This document shows positions 26,334 through 34,340 of a stretch of DNA of 41,370 bases, in pieces (the first letter of the stretch is position 1; every line of letters starts with the position of its first letter). The position numbers and the translations under genes are program-made. Origin of the DNA: Planctomycetia bacterium. GTDB taxonomy: Bacteria; Planctomycetota; Planctomycetia; Gemmatales; Gemmataceae. Where the stretch lies: positions 1 through 41,370 of the forward strand of contig SYLG01000095.1 in NCBI GenBank assembly GCA_005808665.1, given 5' to 3'. A model generated the notes under the pieces. The model was not told the DNA's origin and did not search any database. It was given only the letters and a program-made list of their open reading frames with translations.

Positions 26334-26872
26334 GTTGGATACCTCGTTTAGGTTTCAGCGGATTCCATTTCTGGTTTTTGAAAACTTAGACGCCCCTGGT
26401 GAGTCCTTCAAGCGATTCAAGCTGTCCCAGGTCCGTAAGCTTTTTCCTTTGGCCTTTGACCAATGCAATGTTTGGAAGGGTGGTTCTGTATTTCGTTGGG
26501 TTTTTTTGGGTAAATGGTTGGGGTTGTGGTTTCGAAGGACATCGGGTCTATGCTTCAAATTATGTCAGATTATGTCAGATTCGAGTATTTTTCCGGTCAA
26601 CATCCGATGGATCGGGGTTTGAGTTTGGCCATTTTCATTTTTCCTTTGAATGGAAACAAAAACGAAAGGTGTTTTACCCGTTCCGAAGGGATTTCGTTTC
26701 CCAATCACCCTAAATCGGTGGTGACTTGCCTGGGCAAAGGGCGGTATTATGGCCCTTGTGGGTCGCTACCCATTTGGATTTATCCGGTTTTTAGCCAACC
26801 CGAATGGTCCCAAAGGATTGGTTTCCCCCATGGTTTGGCGCTATGGGGCGATTCGGTTTGTGAGGGAATGGG
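26334..26872. other. 539-base intergenic stretch with a short tandem repeat
   Basis: No gene is supported here. Three overlapping plus-strand open frames and one minus-strand frame exist, but none has a ribosome site or a recognisable domain. The region is a divergent spacer between the FGE-fold gene (minus) and the DUF420 gene (plus), so promoters in both directions are expected. A TATTAT at 26745-26750 could be a -10 for the plus strand, but no matching -35 is clear. Confidence 0.45.
26559..26581 (+). repeat. Tandem 10-base repeat ATTATGTCAG, 2.3 copies
   Basis: Two perfect copies of ATTATGTCAG followed by ATT, in the divergent spacer. It is short; it could be a binding site for a dimeric regulator or simple replication slippage. 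Confidence 0.6.
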
Positions 26873-27274
26873 ATGACTGGCGAACAGGTTATTTTGGGAC
26901 TCAAGGTCGCCGTTTTGATTGTAACGATTCTTTTGGGGGCAAGTTTGATAGCCCTTTCCCAGGGGCGAGTAGCCCTCCATGGCCGGATCAATCTGGCCTT
27001 TTTTGTACTTACCCTCACCGCCCTTTTTGTTTTTGAGGGAATCATCCGATTTTGGCAACCCGAAGTTTTCGACTATATCCGCCAAAAACCGGAACTCCTC
27101 CAAAGTTTAAGAATTCATCTCGCTTTTTCTGTCCCCTCCGCATTGCTAATGCCCCTGATGCTTTGGTCCGGACTGAAGCATAACAAAAACTTCCATATTG
27201 GCTTGGGAATGGTGTTTCTGCTCCTATGGTCGGGTACCTTTGTCACAGGAATATTCTTCCTGCCCCACCAATGA
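26873..27274 (+). CDS. DUF420 membrane protein (CtaM-like)
   Basis: A 133-residue protein with four membrane segments: about 5-27, 38-60, 84-102 and 112-130. Family features include a GRVALHGRINL start of the second segment, RIHLAFSVPSALLMPLMLW and a last segment ending TGIFFLPH. The His residues at H36, H83, H104, H109 and H132 lie at membrane borders. DUF420 proteins such as CtaM of Bacillus and Staphylococcus are needed for maturation of heme-copper terminal oxidases. No oxidase gene lies nearby, so the specific partner is unknown. The product overlaps the scpB start by four bases (ATGA), an unusual pairing that suggests coupled translation rather than related function. Confidence 0.88.
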   Translation: MTGEQVILGLKVAVLIVTILLGASLIALSQGRVALHGRINLAFFVLTLTALFVFEGIIRFWQPEVFDYIRQKPELLQSLRIHLAFSVPSALLMPLMLWSGLKHNKNFHIGLGMVFLLLWSGTFVTGIFFLPHQ

Positions 27275-27939
27275 ATCCTCCACCGGCCAAGCCTCGTTCT
27301 TCCCCGGATTTCGATCTGGAACAATTCATTACCAAACCAGTCCATGGCGAACCCCTGGTGGAGGAAAAGGAGGGTCGCTGGGAGGATTTTCCCCGTCAAA
27401 AAAGCGAGGGTGGCCTTTCCCAGGAGGACATTCCTCCTCCCCCCCTGCAAATGTTGGAAGCTGCGCTTTTTTGTGCTCCGAGGCCCCTTGGAAGTCTGGT
27501 GTTGGCCAGGTTGTTTCCAGGTTGGCGACCCACCGAATTGGAAGGCTTGATAGGGGAACTCAATGACCGGTTTCGCCGGGTGGGCCGCCCATGCCGAGCC
27601 GTCCGGGAACCAACGGGTTGGGTCCTTAAACTAATGGCGGGAACGATTCCCATCCAGAAGGCCGCCCCGGTTTCACTTTCGAATGAGGTTGCCTTGGCAC
27701 CTGGAGAACTCGATGTATTGGCTTTGGTGGCCTATCGGCAGCCCATCGGGAGGGAGGAATTGGATTCCGTTCGTGGTTCCGATTCGGCGGTTTCGATAAG
27801 GCAACTTCTCAAACTGGGGCTGATACGAATGGAAACCAACCAGACAGGTCGCGTTTACTCGACGACCCCCGGTTTTCTGGAAGCCCTTGGCATCCGTTCG
27901 CTCAAAGACCTTCCAAGGGTGGAAGAAGCTCCCGGATAG
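27271..27939 (+). CDS. scpB: Segregation and condensation protein B
   Basis: This is the kleisin-associated winged-helix subunit that works with ScpA and SMC to compact and separate chromosomes. The product is 222 residues from the ATG at 27271, which overlaps the DUF420 stop. The first 55 residues or so form an extra Pro- and Glu-rich extension not usual in ScpB. Two winged-helix units follow, with MLEAALFCAPRPLGSLVLAR as the first helix and LDVLALVAYRQPIGREELDSVRG as the diagnostic ScpB block, then QLLKLGLIRMETNQTGR and YSTTPGFLEALGI. No scpA is in the window. There is no terminator immediately after it; the next strong hairpin is at 28205. Confidence 0.9.
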   Translation: MNPPPAKPRSSPDFDLEQFITKPVHGEPLVEEKEGRWEDFPRQKSEGGLSQEDIPPPPLQMLEAALFCAPRPLGSLVLARLFPGWRPTELEGLIGELNDRFRRVGRPCRAVREPTGWVLKLMAGTIPIQKAAPVSLSNEVALAPGELDVLALVAYRQPIGREELDSVRGSDSAVSIRQLLKLGLIRMETNQTGRVYSTTPGFLEALGIRSLKDLPRVEEAPG

Positions 27940-28204
27940 AAGGTGGGAATTTTTTTAAGGGCAAAGGTATCTTTGAGACCGTGATTCGTAACCCAATTTC
28001 TGTGTTTTTACTAGGTTTATCATTCGGTTTGTGAATGCAGTCCATGAATCCGAAAGAAGTTGAATCCTTGGCCTACACATACCCGGATCCCTCGAAACGG
28101 GTATCAAGGGAGGTTTTTTCTGATTTAGGATTTAATTGCTTTTCCAATCGGTTTGCAAGAAGTGAATCTGAAACAGCTCAACCCTTTTGGTTTTTCCAAG
28201 AAAC
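27940..28204. other. Spacer after scpB without a supported gene
   Basis: A 73-codon open frame (28035-28256) starts here but runs through the terminator hairpin and ends in it, and has no known domain, so I do not call it a gene. Nothing else is seen. Confidence 0.5.
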
Positions 28205-28236
28205 AAAAAAGGACCGCCTAAGGGAGGTCCTTTTTT
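28205..28236 (-). terminator. Symmetrical intrinsic terminator
   Basis: An AAAAAAGGACC arm at 28205-28215 and a GGTCCTTTTTT arm at 28226-28236 enclose a ten-base loop, giving a stem followed by a U-run when read from either strand. It lies 40 bases beyond the stop of the minus-strand PPIase gene, its most likely target. It could also stop any transcript reading through from scpB. Confidence 0.85.
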
Positions 28237-28276
28237 CAAGGTTGGCAATCGCTTAAACCCTATAAATTTGCCTACT

Positions 28277-29410
28277 TTAAGGTTTTTCGCCTACAGAAGG
28301 GTCAAGCTTTTTGGGAACCCCAAGGGGGGTACCAGGGGTTGCCCCACGACCTGTCACCTCGTCCTGGTTAAGCAAATCCTTGGTGGATTGGGTCAGGTTT
28401 TCCGGCCCACCTGCTCCGGTAAGGAGAAGCTTCGGTGCCGCTTTTTTGCGCATTTCGGCAAAAAGAACGGGGATCTCGGCCTGGATTTTTTTCTCCGTGA
28501 CCTCTTTGGTCAATTTGGGCCGCATGGCTTCGAAGTTTACGGTCGTGTCGGAGGGAACCCGATTGTCACATTTGATCACAACCAGTCCCTCAGGGGTACC
28601 CACCAAGGCACTTACTTCCCCCGGTTGGAGGCTAAAGGCTGCCTTTTCCAGGTCTTCGTTGCCGGTAGTGTTTCGGCTTAACGGTCTAATTTTTCCGCCA
28701 GCCGAGGCCAAAGTTGGGCTTTTCTGGTTTTTGGCGGCACGGGCAAATTCATCCTCGCTATCTCGGATTTTGGCATAATCCGACATGGCGGCCTTTTCCG
28801 ATCCCTTTTCCCACATAATGATTCGACAATCGACTTTTTCGCCATGGTAGGCATCAAAGGCCCGCTTCAGGTCCGCTTCGGTCACTTTGACCCGGTTCCT
28901 CACCAGTTTTCCCAACATGAGTTTTGGCTTCAGGACATCTTCCTTCCACTCAAGAAGTGTCTTTTTGTAGCCCTTCAGAACCCGATCCACGAACACTTTG
29001 CGGTCCACATTGAGGCCGGCAAGGTCCTCCTCCAGGGCGGCCTCAACCTCTGCCTCGGTCACCTCGATTTGGACCTTTTTGCACTCGATTTCGATAATTC
29101 TTTTGTTGACCAAGGCTTCGAGGCGTTCCGAACCCATCCGTTGGATAAGGTATTCGCCAAGTTCTTCACGAGTGATAGGTACGGCATCATAAACAAAGGC
29201 AACCACGCGGCTGGAGTAGTCGGTTTGGGGCGTTGCGGCGGGACTTATTTGGGTAACAGGACGGACCGGCTTGTTGGTTGGGCCCTGGGCCCCTGCCTGA
29301 GGCTGCCTTGTATTCCAGGCAATGGTGCCAAAAGTCGCACTCAAACCCAAGGCGAAAAGCCACGCCTTGGCGGTTTTCATGGATGGTTTGGTTGGGATGT
29401 TGCTGCTCAT
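28277..29410 (-). CDS. Exported peptidyl-prolyl isomerase of the SurA/PpiC parvulin type
   Basis: A 377-residue exported protein. The N-terminus has a signal segment (about 15-33, AWLFALGLSATFGTIAW), followed by a Pro/Gln/Thr linker. A helical chaperone region (about 80-185) with LVNKRIIEIECKKVQIEVTEAEVEAAL resembles the SurA N-terminal module. A parvulin-type PPIase core (about 190-300) includes DEFARAAKN, GKIRPLSRN, LEKAAFSLQPGEVSALVGTPEGLVVIK. A GGGAGGACC stretch before the ATG gives a convincing ribosome site. It ends at the symmetrical terminator. The parvulin core is shortened and its active-site residues are not clearly conserved, so chaperone activity may outweigh isomerase activity. 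It likely helps folding of exported or outer-membrane proteins. Confidence 0.87.
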   Translation of the reverse strand: MSSNIPTKPSMKTAKAWLFALGLSATFGTIAWNTRQPQAGAQGPTNKPVRPVTQISPAATPQTDYSSRVVAFVYDAVPITREELGEYLIQRMGSERLEALVNKRIIEIECKKVQIEVTEAEVEAALEEDLAGLNVDRKVFVDRVLKGYKKTLLEWKEDVLKPKLMLGKLVRNRVKVTEADLKRAFDAYHGEKVDCRIIMWEKGSEKAAMSDYAKIRDSEDEFARAAKNQKSPTLASAGGKIRPLSRNTTGNEDLEKAAFSLQPGEVSALVGTPEGLVVIKCDNRVPSDTTVNFEAMRPKLTKEVTEKKIQAEIPVLFAEMRKKAAPKLLLTGAGGPENLTQSTKDLLNQDEVTGRGATPGTPLGVPKKLDPSVGEKP

Positions 29411-29569
29411 GTTGGTCCTCCCTGACCGACAAATTGCCCTTGTTCCCTTGGGGTTGATCCGCCAGAGGAATAGTAAAATCTAACCCGATCCCTTTTTGGA
29501 CGCAAGCGCAAAGGGAATGGTTGGTAAAAAGGGGTGGATTACTTTCAAAACCGGAGGTGGAATAACCCC

Positions 29570-29589
29570 GAATAGGGGCCCCTTTATTC
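29570..29589. other. GC-core inverted repeat between the DUF4349 and PPIase genes
   Basis: GAATA and TATTC arms surround a GGGGCCCC core, pairing through about nine positions if two G-U pairs are allowed. It lies about 40 bases beyond the DUF4349 stop on the minus strand. There is no U-run, so it is not a standard intrinsic terminator; it could stabilise the mRNA end. Confidence 0.3.
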
Positions 29590-29630
29590 CTTGGGTCACG
29601 GGAGGATCCGGATCGAAAACGGTTTGCCAG

Positions 29631-30611
29631 TTAGAATCCTTTTGGTTTTCTGGATTGCCATGCCTTCCAAAGGAATCGAAGCCCCAAAAGGATAACTCCC
29701 CAAGCCACGACCCAGGGGGCCCATCCTACTATGCCAAGGACAATTCGTTGTCCGGTTTCCAGCAACTGTTCCAAAGAGGAGTCAAAAGTGCGTTGGATTT
29801 TGGTTTGGAAAGTCGGTGCGGCTTCGGGTTTGTAATCTTTGTGTTCGACAAAACTGACCTGGATGGTAGCCAGGCTTGAAAGGTTGGCCAGCATATTGAT
29901 ACGCCCCTGGGCCTGTTCAATTTCGCCCCGAACCCGGGTGATCTCTTTTTCGCACGCCAAAATGTCCACCAACTTGCCGGTGGAATCCTTCAAATGGAGG
30001 ATCAACCGGTCTTCTTCGATTTTCTTGTTTTTTATGCGAGCTTCAAGGTCATAATATTCCTCCGAAACATCCTTGGCGTCTGAGGATTGTTTGATCGGCT
30101 CCCCCAACCCAAGGATGTCCCTGGCAATGTCCGACGCCTTGTTTCCCGGCACCCGCAAGGTCCAGGAACCTTGACGCCTGGCCCCCGGATTCTTGCCGAT
30201 ATCCGAACGGGAAATGTATCCGCCGCTCAAGGCGACCAATTCAAGCAAGCTTTTTTCGGCAAAATCAAGGTCCTTGACCGCTACATCCAAGTGATGGTTC
30301 TGAATGATTTTGCGGGAAGGAATAACCTTTGCGGGGGAGGAAGTAGGGCTGGAAGGTTGGGGTTGGGTTCCGCCCAGGGAAACACCCCCATCGGCACTAT
30401 CCCCTCCTCTGGCTTCACGATAGTAATCACCCAATGCGATACTTTCTGAATAGGCTTGGGGTGCAATCTCCGCAGAAAAATAGTCGGATTTTGGTGAGGC
30501 AACGGAGGCTTTGGGGGCAAGGGCATCAAAACAGCCGAAAATAAGCACCAAACCAAGGGCAAAACCTGCCCCAATCACCCTGATAAAGCTTTGAAACCGT
30601 GATTTTTTCAT
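29631..30611 (-). CDS. DUF4349 membrane protein
   Basis: A 326-residue protein of the DUF4349 family. The N-terminus (FALGLVLIFGCFDA) is a signal peptide with a lipobox-like Cys at about residue 27. The DUF4349 core (about 105-285) begins RKIIQNHHLDVAVKDLDFAEKSL and includes GGYISRSDIGKN and WTLRVPGNKASDIA. A coiled coil spans about residues 190-245 (EEYYDLEARIKNKKIEEDRL and the following heptads). A C-terminal membrane segment (about 292-315) is followed by a basic tail. The family's function is not known. It is divergent from the S49 lipoprotein gene over 119 bases. AGGGG lies about nine bases before the ATG. Confidence 0.92.
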   Translation of the reverse strand: MKKSRFQSFIRVIGAGFALGLVLIFGCFDALAPKASVASPKSDYFSAEIAPQAYSESIALGDYYREARGGDSADGGVSLGGTQPQPSSPTSSPAKVIPSRKIIQNHHLDVAVKDLDFAEKSLLELVALSGGYISRSDIGKNPGARRQGSWTLRVPGNKASDIARDILGLGEPIKQSSDAKDVSEEYYDLEARIKNKKIEEDRLILHLKDSTGKLVDILACEKEITRVRGEIEQAQGRINMLANLSSLATIQVSFVEHKDYKPEAAPTFQTKIQRTFDSSLEQLLETGQRIVLGIVGWAPWVVAWGVILLGLRFLWKAWQSRKPKGF

Positions 30612-30730
30612 CGTGAAACCCCTTTGTTTACGAGGCTAACCTTCCGGGCAAGCGGTTCGTTGGAATTACTTTAGTAAAGATGTATGGTTTGTGCCGCCGA
30701 TAACGATTAGGTGGGTGCACGGAGTGGGAT

Positions 30731-31792
30731 ATGGCCAATGGGGTGGTGCGATGTGGGTGGTGCGGCCTTTTGGTCCTCTTTACCGGTTGTGTGGCACCGT
30801 TTGCCATTAAAGTCGATGGTGGGATAACCCAAACCAAGCCCATTGAAGCCGCCGTAAGGGCAGACCTCTCTCCGTATAATTCGCCAGATCCGTTCCTTCC
30901 CGTGGTTTTGCCCGGTACCAAGGGGCAAAAAAGGGTGGCAATCATCGAATTGGACGGATTATTGGTTCAGGATTCCCTGGTGGGTTTGGGTTCCCAAGGC
31001 TCCAATCCGGTGGTGGTATTTCACGAAAAACTCCAGGCCGCCGAAGCGGACCCCTTGGTGGAGGGAGTGGTCCTTCGGATCAACAGCCCGGGGGGCACTG
31101 TTTCCGCCTCGGAAATTGTTGCGGGTGAGGTTCGCCGTTTTCGGGAGCGAACCAGCAAGATGGTAGTTGCCCATATTTTGGAAACCGGCACGGGAGGGGC
31201 GTACCTTGTTGCCTCAGCCTCGAACCGGATTACGGCTTCACCCAGTGCCTTGGTAGGAGGGGTAGGGGTGGTGTTTCCAGTGGTATTGTTGGAGAAAATG
31301 CTCGACATATTCAGTTTAGCCGATCAATCCATCAAGGCAGGCGAACACATCGACATGGGCACCGCGATTCGAAAAATGGAGCCCCAGGAACGCGAAATGA
31401 TGGAGGTTATGGCCAGGGAACATCATGAACGGTTCAAGTCGGCTGTCACCCTTAACCGCAAAATCGCTGAAAAACTCCTCGATGGCAGGGTCATGACCGC
31501 AACAATGGCCCAAGCCGGTGGGTTTGTGGATGAAATTTGCACACTGAACGATGCCATCGCCCTTGCGGCGGGTCAAATGGGCAAGGATGGTTCCTCCCCC
31601 AAAGAGGTGGAGGTTGTCTTATATCGAAAAGGCCTGGAAACGGCCCGATCGGTCTACGATACCCTTCCCAACCAACCCCTTCAGGCCACGGCACTACCCC
31701 TATCCATCCCCGGATTGGATCGGACCCGCCAAGGGGGATTCTGGTATTTGTGGATGTCTGACCCTACCCTTACCCGCATGACCGGCAAGTAA
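30731..31792 (+). CDS. S49/SppA-fold lipoprotein without the catalytic dyad
   Basis: A 353-residue protein. The N-terminus (CGLLVLFTGCVAP) looks like a lipoprotein signal with Cys at residue 20. The S49 fold is recognisable through VAIIELDGLL, VVLRINSPGGTVSASEIV, GAYLVASASNRITASPSALVGGVGV and FVDEIC. In SppA the catalytic Ser lies in ASGGYY and the Lys in GKYKD/S. Here the matching segments read GTGGAY (Thr154) and GEHID (Ile207), 53 residues apart, the spacing expected of the dyad. Peptidase activity therefore looks unlikely, although Thr could in principle serve as nucleophile. GGAG seven bases upstream supports the ATG. It is convergent with cysK, 26 bases away. It may be a membrane scaffold or a substrate-binding homolog. 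Confidence 0.85.
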   Translation: MANGVVRCGWCGLLVLFTGCVAPFAIKVDGGITQTKPIEAAVRADLSPYNSPDPFLPVVLPGTKGQKRVAIIELDGLLVQDSLVGLGSQGSNPVVVFHEKLQAAEADPLVEGVVLRINSPGGTVSASEIVAGEVRRFRERTSKMVVAHILETGTGGAYLVASASNRITASPSALVGGVGVVFPVVLLEKMLDIFSLADQSIKAGEHIDMGTAIRKMEPQEREMMEVMAREHHERFKSAVTLNRKIAEKLLDGRVMTATMAQAGGFVDEICTLNDAIALAAGQMGKDGSSPKEVEVVLYRKGLETARSVYDTLPNQPLQATALPLSIPGLDRTRQGGFWYLWMSDPTLTRMTGK

Positions 31793-31818
31793 TCAAAAGG
31801 ATGAAGGCAGGGTAAGGT

Positions 31819-32787
31819 TTATTCGGGGAACAGGGGCGTGCTTAGATAGCGTTCGCCCAGATCGGGTAGGACCACAACGATCAATTTGCCTGCATTTTCA
31901 GGCCGTTTGGCAATTTGGATGGCCGCATGGGCCGCAGCTCCGCTACTGATTCCACAAAGCATCCCCTCCTCCGTGGCCAAGCGGCGGGTCATGGCAAAGG
32001 CATCTTCATCCGTGACCTGAATGACCTCGTCAATGATGGAGATGTTGAGAATACTCGGAATGAAGCCCGCCCCAATGCCCTGGATTTTGTGACGACCAGG
32101 TTTGATTTCCTGTCCGGCGCGCTTTTGGGTGATGATTGGGCTGGAAGCCGGTTCGATGGCAATGGATTTCATGGAGGGCCGACGACTTTTCAGGACCTCG
32201 GAACATCCTGTAATGGTGCCCCCTGTGCCTACGCCTGCAACAAGGAAGTCGATTTTTCCGTCGGTGTCACGCCAGATTTCCTCGGCGGTGGTTTTTCTGT
32301 GAATTTCCGGATTGGCAGGATTATCAAACTGGAGAGGGGCAAAGGAGTTGGGTAATTCTTTGGTCAATTCCGCCGCCTTTTGCACGGCCCCTTTCATACC
32401 CAAATCGCCGGGTGTCAAAACGATCTCTGCACCAAAGGCTTTGAGAAGTCGCCGTCTTTCCAGACTCATCGTTTCGGGCATGGTCACAATGAGCCGATAT
32501 CCCCTTGCCGCGCAGGTAAAGGCCAAGCCAATGCCCGTGTTTCCCGAGGTGGCTTCGATGACCACCGAACCCGCTTTGATTTTGCCTTCGCGTTCGGCTG
32601 TGTCGATCATGGCCACGCCAATACGATCTTTGACCGACCAAAGAGGGTTGAAGTTTTCGAGCTTGGCAGCAACGGTACCCAAGGCCCCATCGGTAGTGCG
32701 ACGGAGTCGGACAAGCGGTGTCCCGCCCACACATTGGGTAATGTTGTCGTAAATTTTGCCACGGAGGAGTGGGGTAGGTTGGTTCAC
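31819..32787 (-). CDS. cysK: Cysteine synthase A (O-acetylserine sulfhydrylase)
   Basis: A PLP enzyme that forms L-cysteine from O-acetylserine and sulfide. At 322 residues its length is normal. The PLP-binding Lys lies in [11 protein letters not shown] near residue 53; the substrate loop reads [11 protein letters not shown]; the phosphate-binding glycines are in [12 protein letters not shown]; and the C-terminal Ser contact is in [11 protein letters not shown]. It starts at ATG 32787. It is monocistronic as far as can be seen, with the DUF1501 gene 76 bases upstream on the same strand. Cystathionine beta-synthase is related but has a longer C-terminus, and CysM has different substrate-loop residues; CysK fits best. 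Confidence 0.95.
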   Translation of the reverse strand: MNQPTPLLRGKIYDNITQCVGGTPLVRLRRTTDGALGTVAAKLENFNPLWSVKDRIGVAMIDTAEREGKIKAGSVVIEATSGNTGIGLAFTCAARGYRLIVTMPETMSLERRRLLKAFGAEIVLTPGDLGMKGAVQKAAELTKELPNSFAPLQFDNPANPEIHRKTTAEEIWRDTDGKIDFLVAGVGTGGTITGCSEVLKSRRPSMKSIAIEPASSPIITQKRAGQEIKPGRHKIQGIGAGFIPSILNISIIDEVIQVTDEDAFAMTRRLATEEGMLCGISSGAAAHAAIQIAKRPENAGKLIVVVLPDLGERYLSTPLFPE

Positions 32788-32863
32788 GGAGTGTTTTCCT
32801 GATTTTTGGTTCTACAGTCTTTGTTTTTTTTAGGCAAATCGCCAGGTTGTCCCAGACCCCAAA

Positions 32864-34333
32864 CTAGGAAAGGATCTTGTCCAAAACTTTGGGGCCTTCT
32901 TCGGGGCCAATCAGCCTTGCCCCAAGGCCCTGGTAGGGATAGCTGAAAGTGTTGGGATTGAACCCCATCAAATGGAGGATTGTGGCTTGGAGATCGTGGA
33001 CTTCCACTGGGTTTTCGGCAACCGCATAGCCCAGTTCATCGGTGGCCCCATAGGCCATGCCGCCTTTGATTCCAGCCCCGGCCATCCAAATGCTCATGCA
33101 GTGGGGATGGTGGTCCCGGCCGAGGTATTTCGAACCTCCCCGGGCTTCGTTCATGGAGGTCCTGCCAAATTCACCACCCCAAACAACCAGCACATCCTCG
33201 AGCATTCCCCGTCGCTCCAAATCGGACAAAAGTGCGGCGATGGGCCGATCAATTTCTTTGCACTTTTTGGGTAAGGCTGTAACGATGTCGTCCCCTGGCC
33301 CTGTACCATGGGTGTCCCAGCCCCAGTCGAAGAGTTGGACATAGCGAACGCCCTGTTCGACCATCCTCCTTGCCAGGAGACAGTTATTGGCAAAGCTGGC
33401 CTGGCCGGGTTGGGCACCATACATGTCAATGGTTTGCCTGGTTTCCCGGTTGATGTCCATGACCTCGGGAACGGAAGTCTGCATGCGAAAGGCAAGCTCA
33501 TATTGTTCAATACGGGTCCGGGTTTCCGGGTCGCCAAATTGATTGGCCTCGATCTCATTGAGTGCCCTCAAGGTGTCCAGGCTTTGTCTCCTTGCGGTCC
33601 GGTCAATCCCGGCCGGATCAGCCACATAAAAGATCGGCTCCATGCCAGATCGGCATTGGACACCCTGGTACACGGAAGGCAGAAAACCGCTCCCCCAAAC
33701 GCTTTTCCCGGCAGTAGGGTCCGTCCCGCCTGAAACAAGCACAATGAACCCGGGAAGGTTGGCATTAGGGGAACCCAGGCCATAGGTCGCCCAGGCACCT
33801 ATGGCGGGAAACCCTGGCCGGTTTTCACCGGTATGGACATAGAGTTCCGCCGGGGCATGATTGAACTCTTTGGTGCGCATCGACCGAATGATGGTGGCGT
33901 GGTGGGCCACCTGGTGAAAATGGGGTAACAGGCTTGAAATCATGGCCCCTGATGGACCTCTTTTTGCGAACTCAAAAGGGGTACCCAATAGCACAGGGTG
34001 CCCTTTGATGAAGGCAAACCGTTTTCCTTTGAGGAGTTCATCCGGACACGGCTTGAGGTTGAATTCGATCAACTTGGGTTTGTAATCAAAAAGCTCCTGT
34101 TGGGGCGGAGATCCGGACATATGAAGGTAGATTACGGCCTTGGCCTTGCCTGGTTTCCGCGAGGGGCGAGGTTCCAGGGGACGATCAAACCCGGTATTTG
34201 CGGGACTGGAACTTGCACCTAGCAAGGACATGGCCCCAAGGGCAAGCGGGGATTCCCGCAGGAAATGTCGTCTTGTCCGAAGCTTCACCTTTTCGGTTTG
34301 AAGGCAGAGGGTGTTGGTAGAAAAAGGGTTCAT
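32864..34333 (-). CDS. DUF1501 family protein, second copy
   Basis: A 489-residue exported protein with a clear Tat signal (TRRHFLRESPLALGAMSLL at about 20-38). DUF1501 hallmarks are AVIYLHMSGSPPQQELFDYKP, WGGEFGRTS, GRDHHPHCMSIWMAGAG and LQATILHLMGFNPNTFSY. It belongs to the SPP subgroup, in which the first motif reads MSGSPPQQELFD; in the copy at 22485 the same block reads HGGPSHMDTFD. The ATG at 34333 has GAGGA overlapping the upstream cytochrome stop (TGAGGATCCCATG), so the two genes are translationally linked. The tail FSYPYQGLGARLIGPEEG differs from the first copy, so this is not a recent duplication of it. Confidence 0.92.
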   Translation of the reverse strand: MNPFSTNTLCLQTEKVKLRTRRHFLRESPLALGAMSLLGASSSPANTGFDRPLEPRPSRKPGKAKAVIYLHMSGSPPQQELFDYKPKLIEFNLKPCPDELLKGKRFAFIKGHPVLLGTPFEFAKRGPSGAMISSLLPHFHQVAHHATIIRSMRTKEFNHAPAELYVHTGENRPGFPAIGAWATYGLGSPNANLPGFIVLVSGGTDPTAGKSVWGSGFLPSVYQGVQCRSGMEPIFYVADPAGIDRTARRQSLDTLRALNEIEANQFGDPETRTRIEQYELAFRMQTSVPEVMDINRETRQTIDMYGAQPGQASFANNCLLARRMVEQGVRYVQLFDWGWDTHGTGPGDDIVTALPKKCKEIDRPIAALLSDLERRGMLEDVLVVWGGEFGRTSMNEARGGSKYLGRDHHPHCMSIWMAGAGIKGGMAYGATDELGYAVAENPVEVHDLQATILHLMGFNPNTFSYPYQGLGARLIGPEEGPKVLDKILS

Positions 34334-34340
34334 GGGATCC

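Noticed and set aside
26399-26713. Overlapping plus-strand frames in the divergent spacer, including 26749-27036
   Set aside because: No ribosome sites, no conserved motifs, and the last one runs out of frame into the DUF420 gene.
28035-28256. 73-codon plus-strand frame after scpB
   Set aside because: Its end is formed by the terminator hairpin, it has no domain and no ribosome site.
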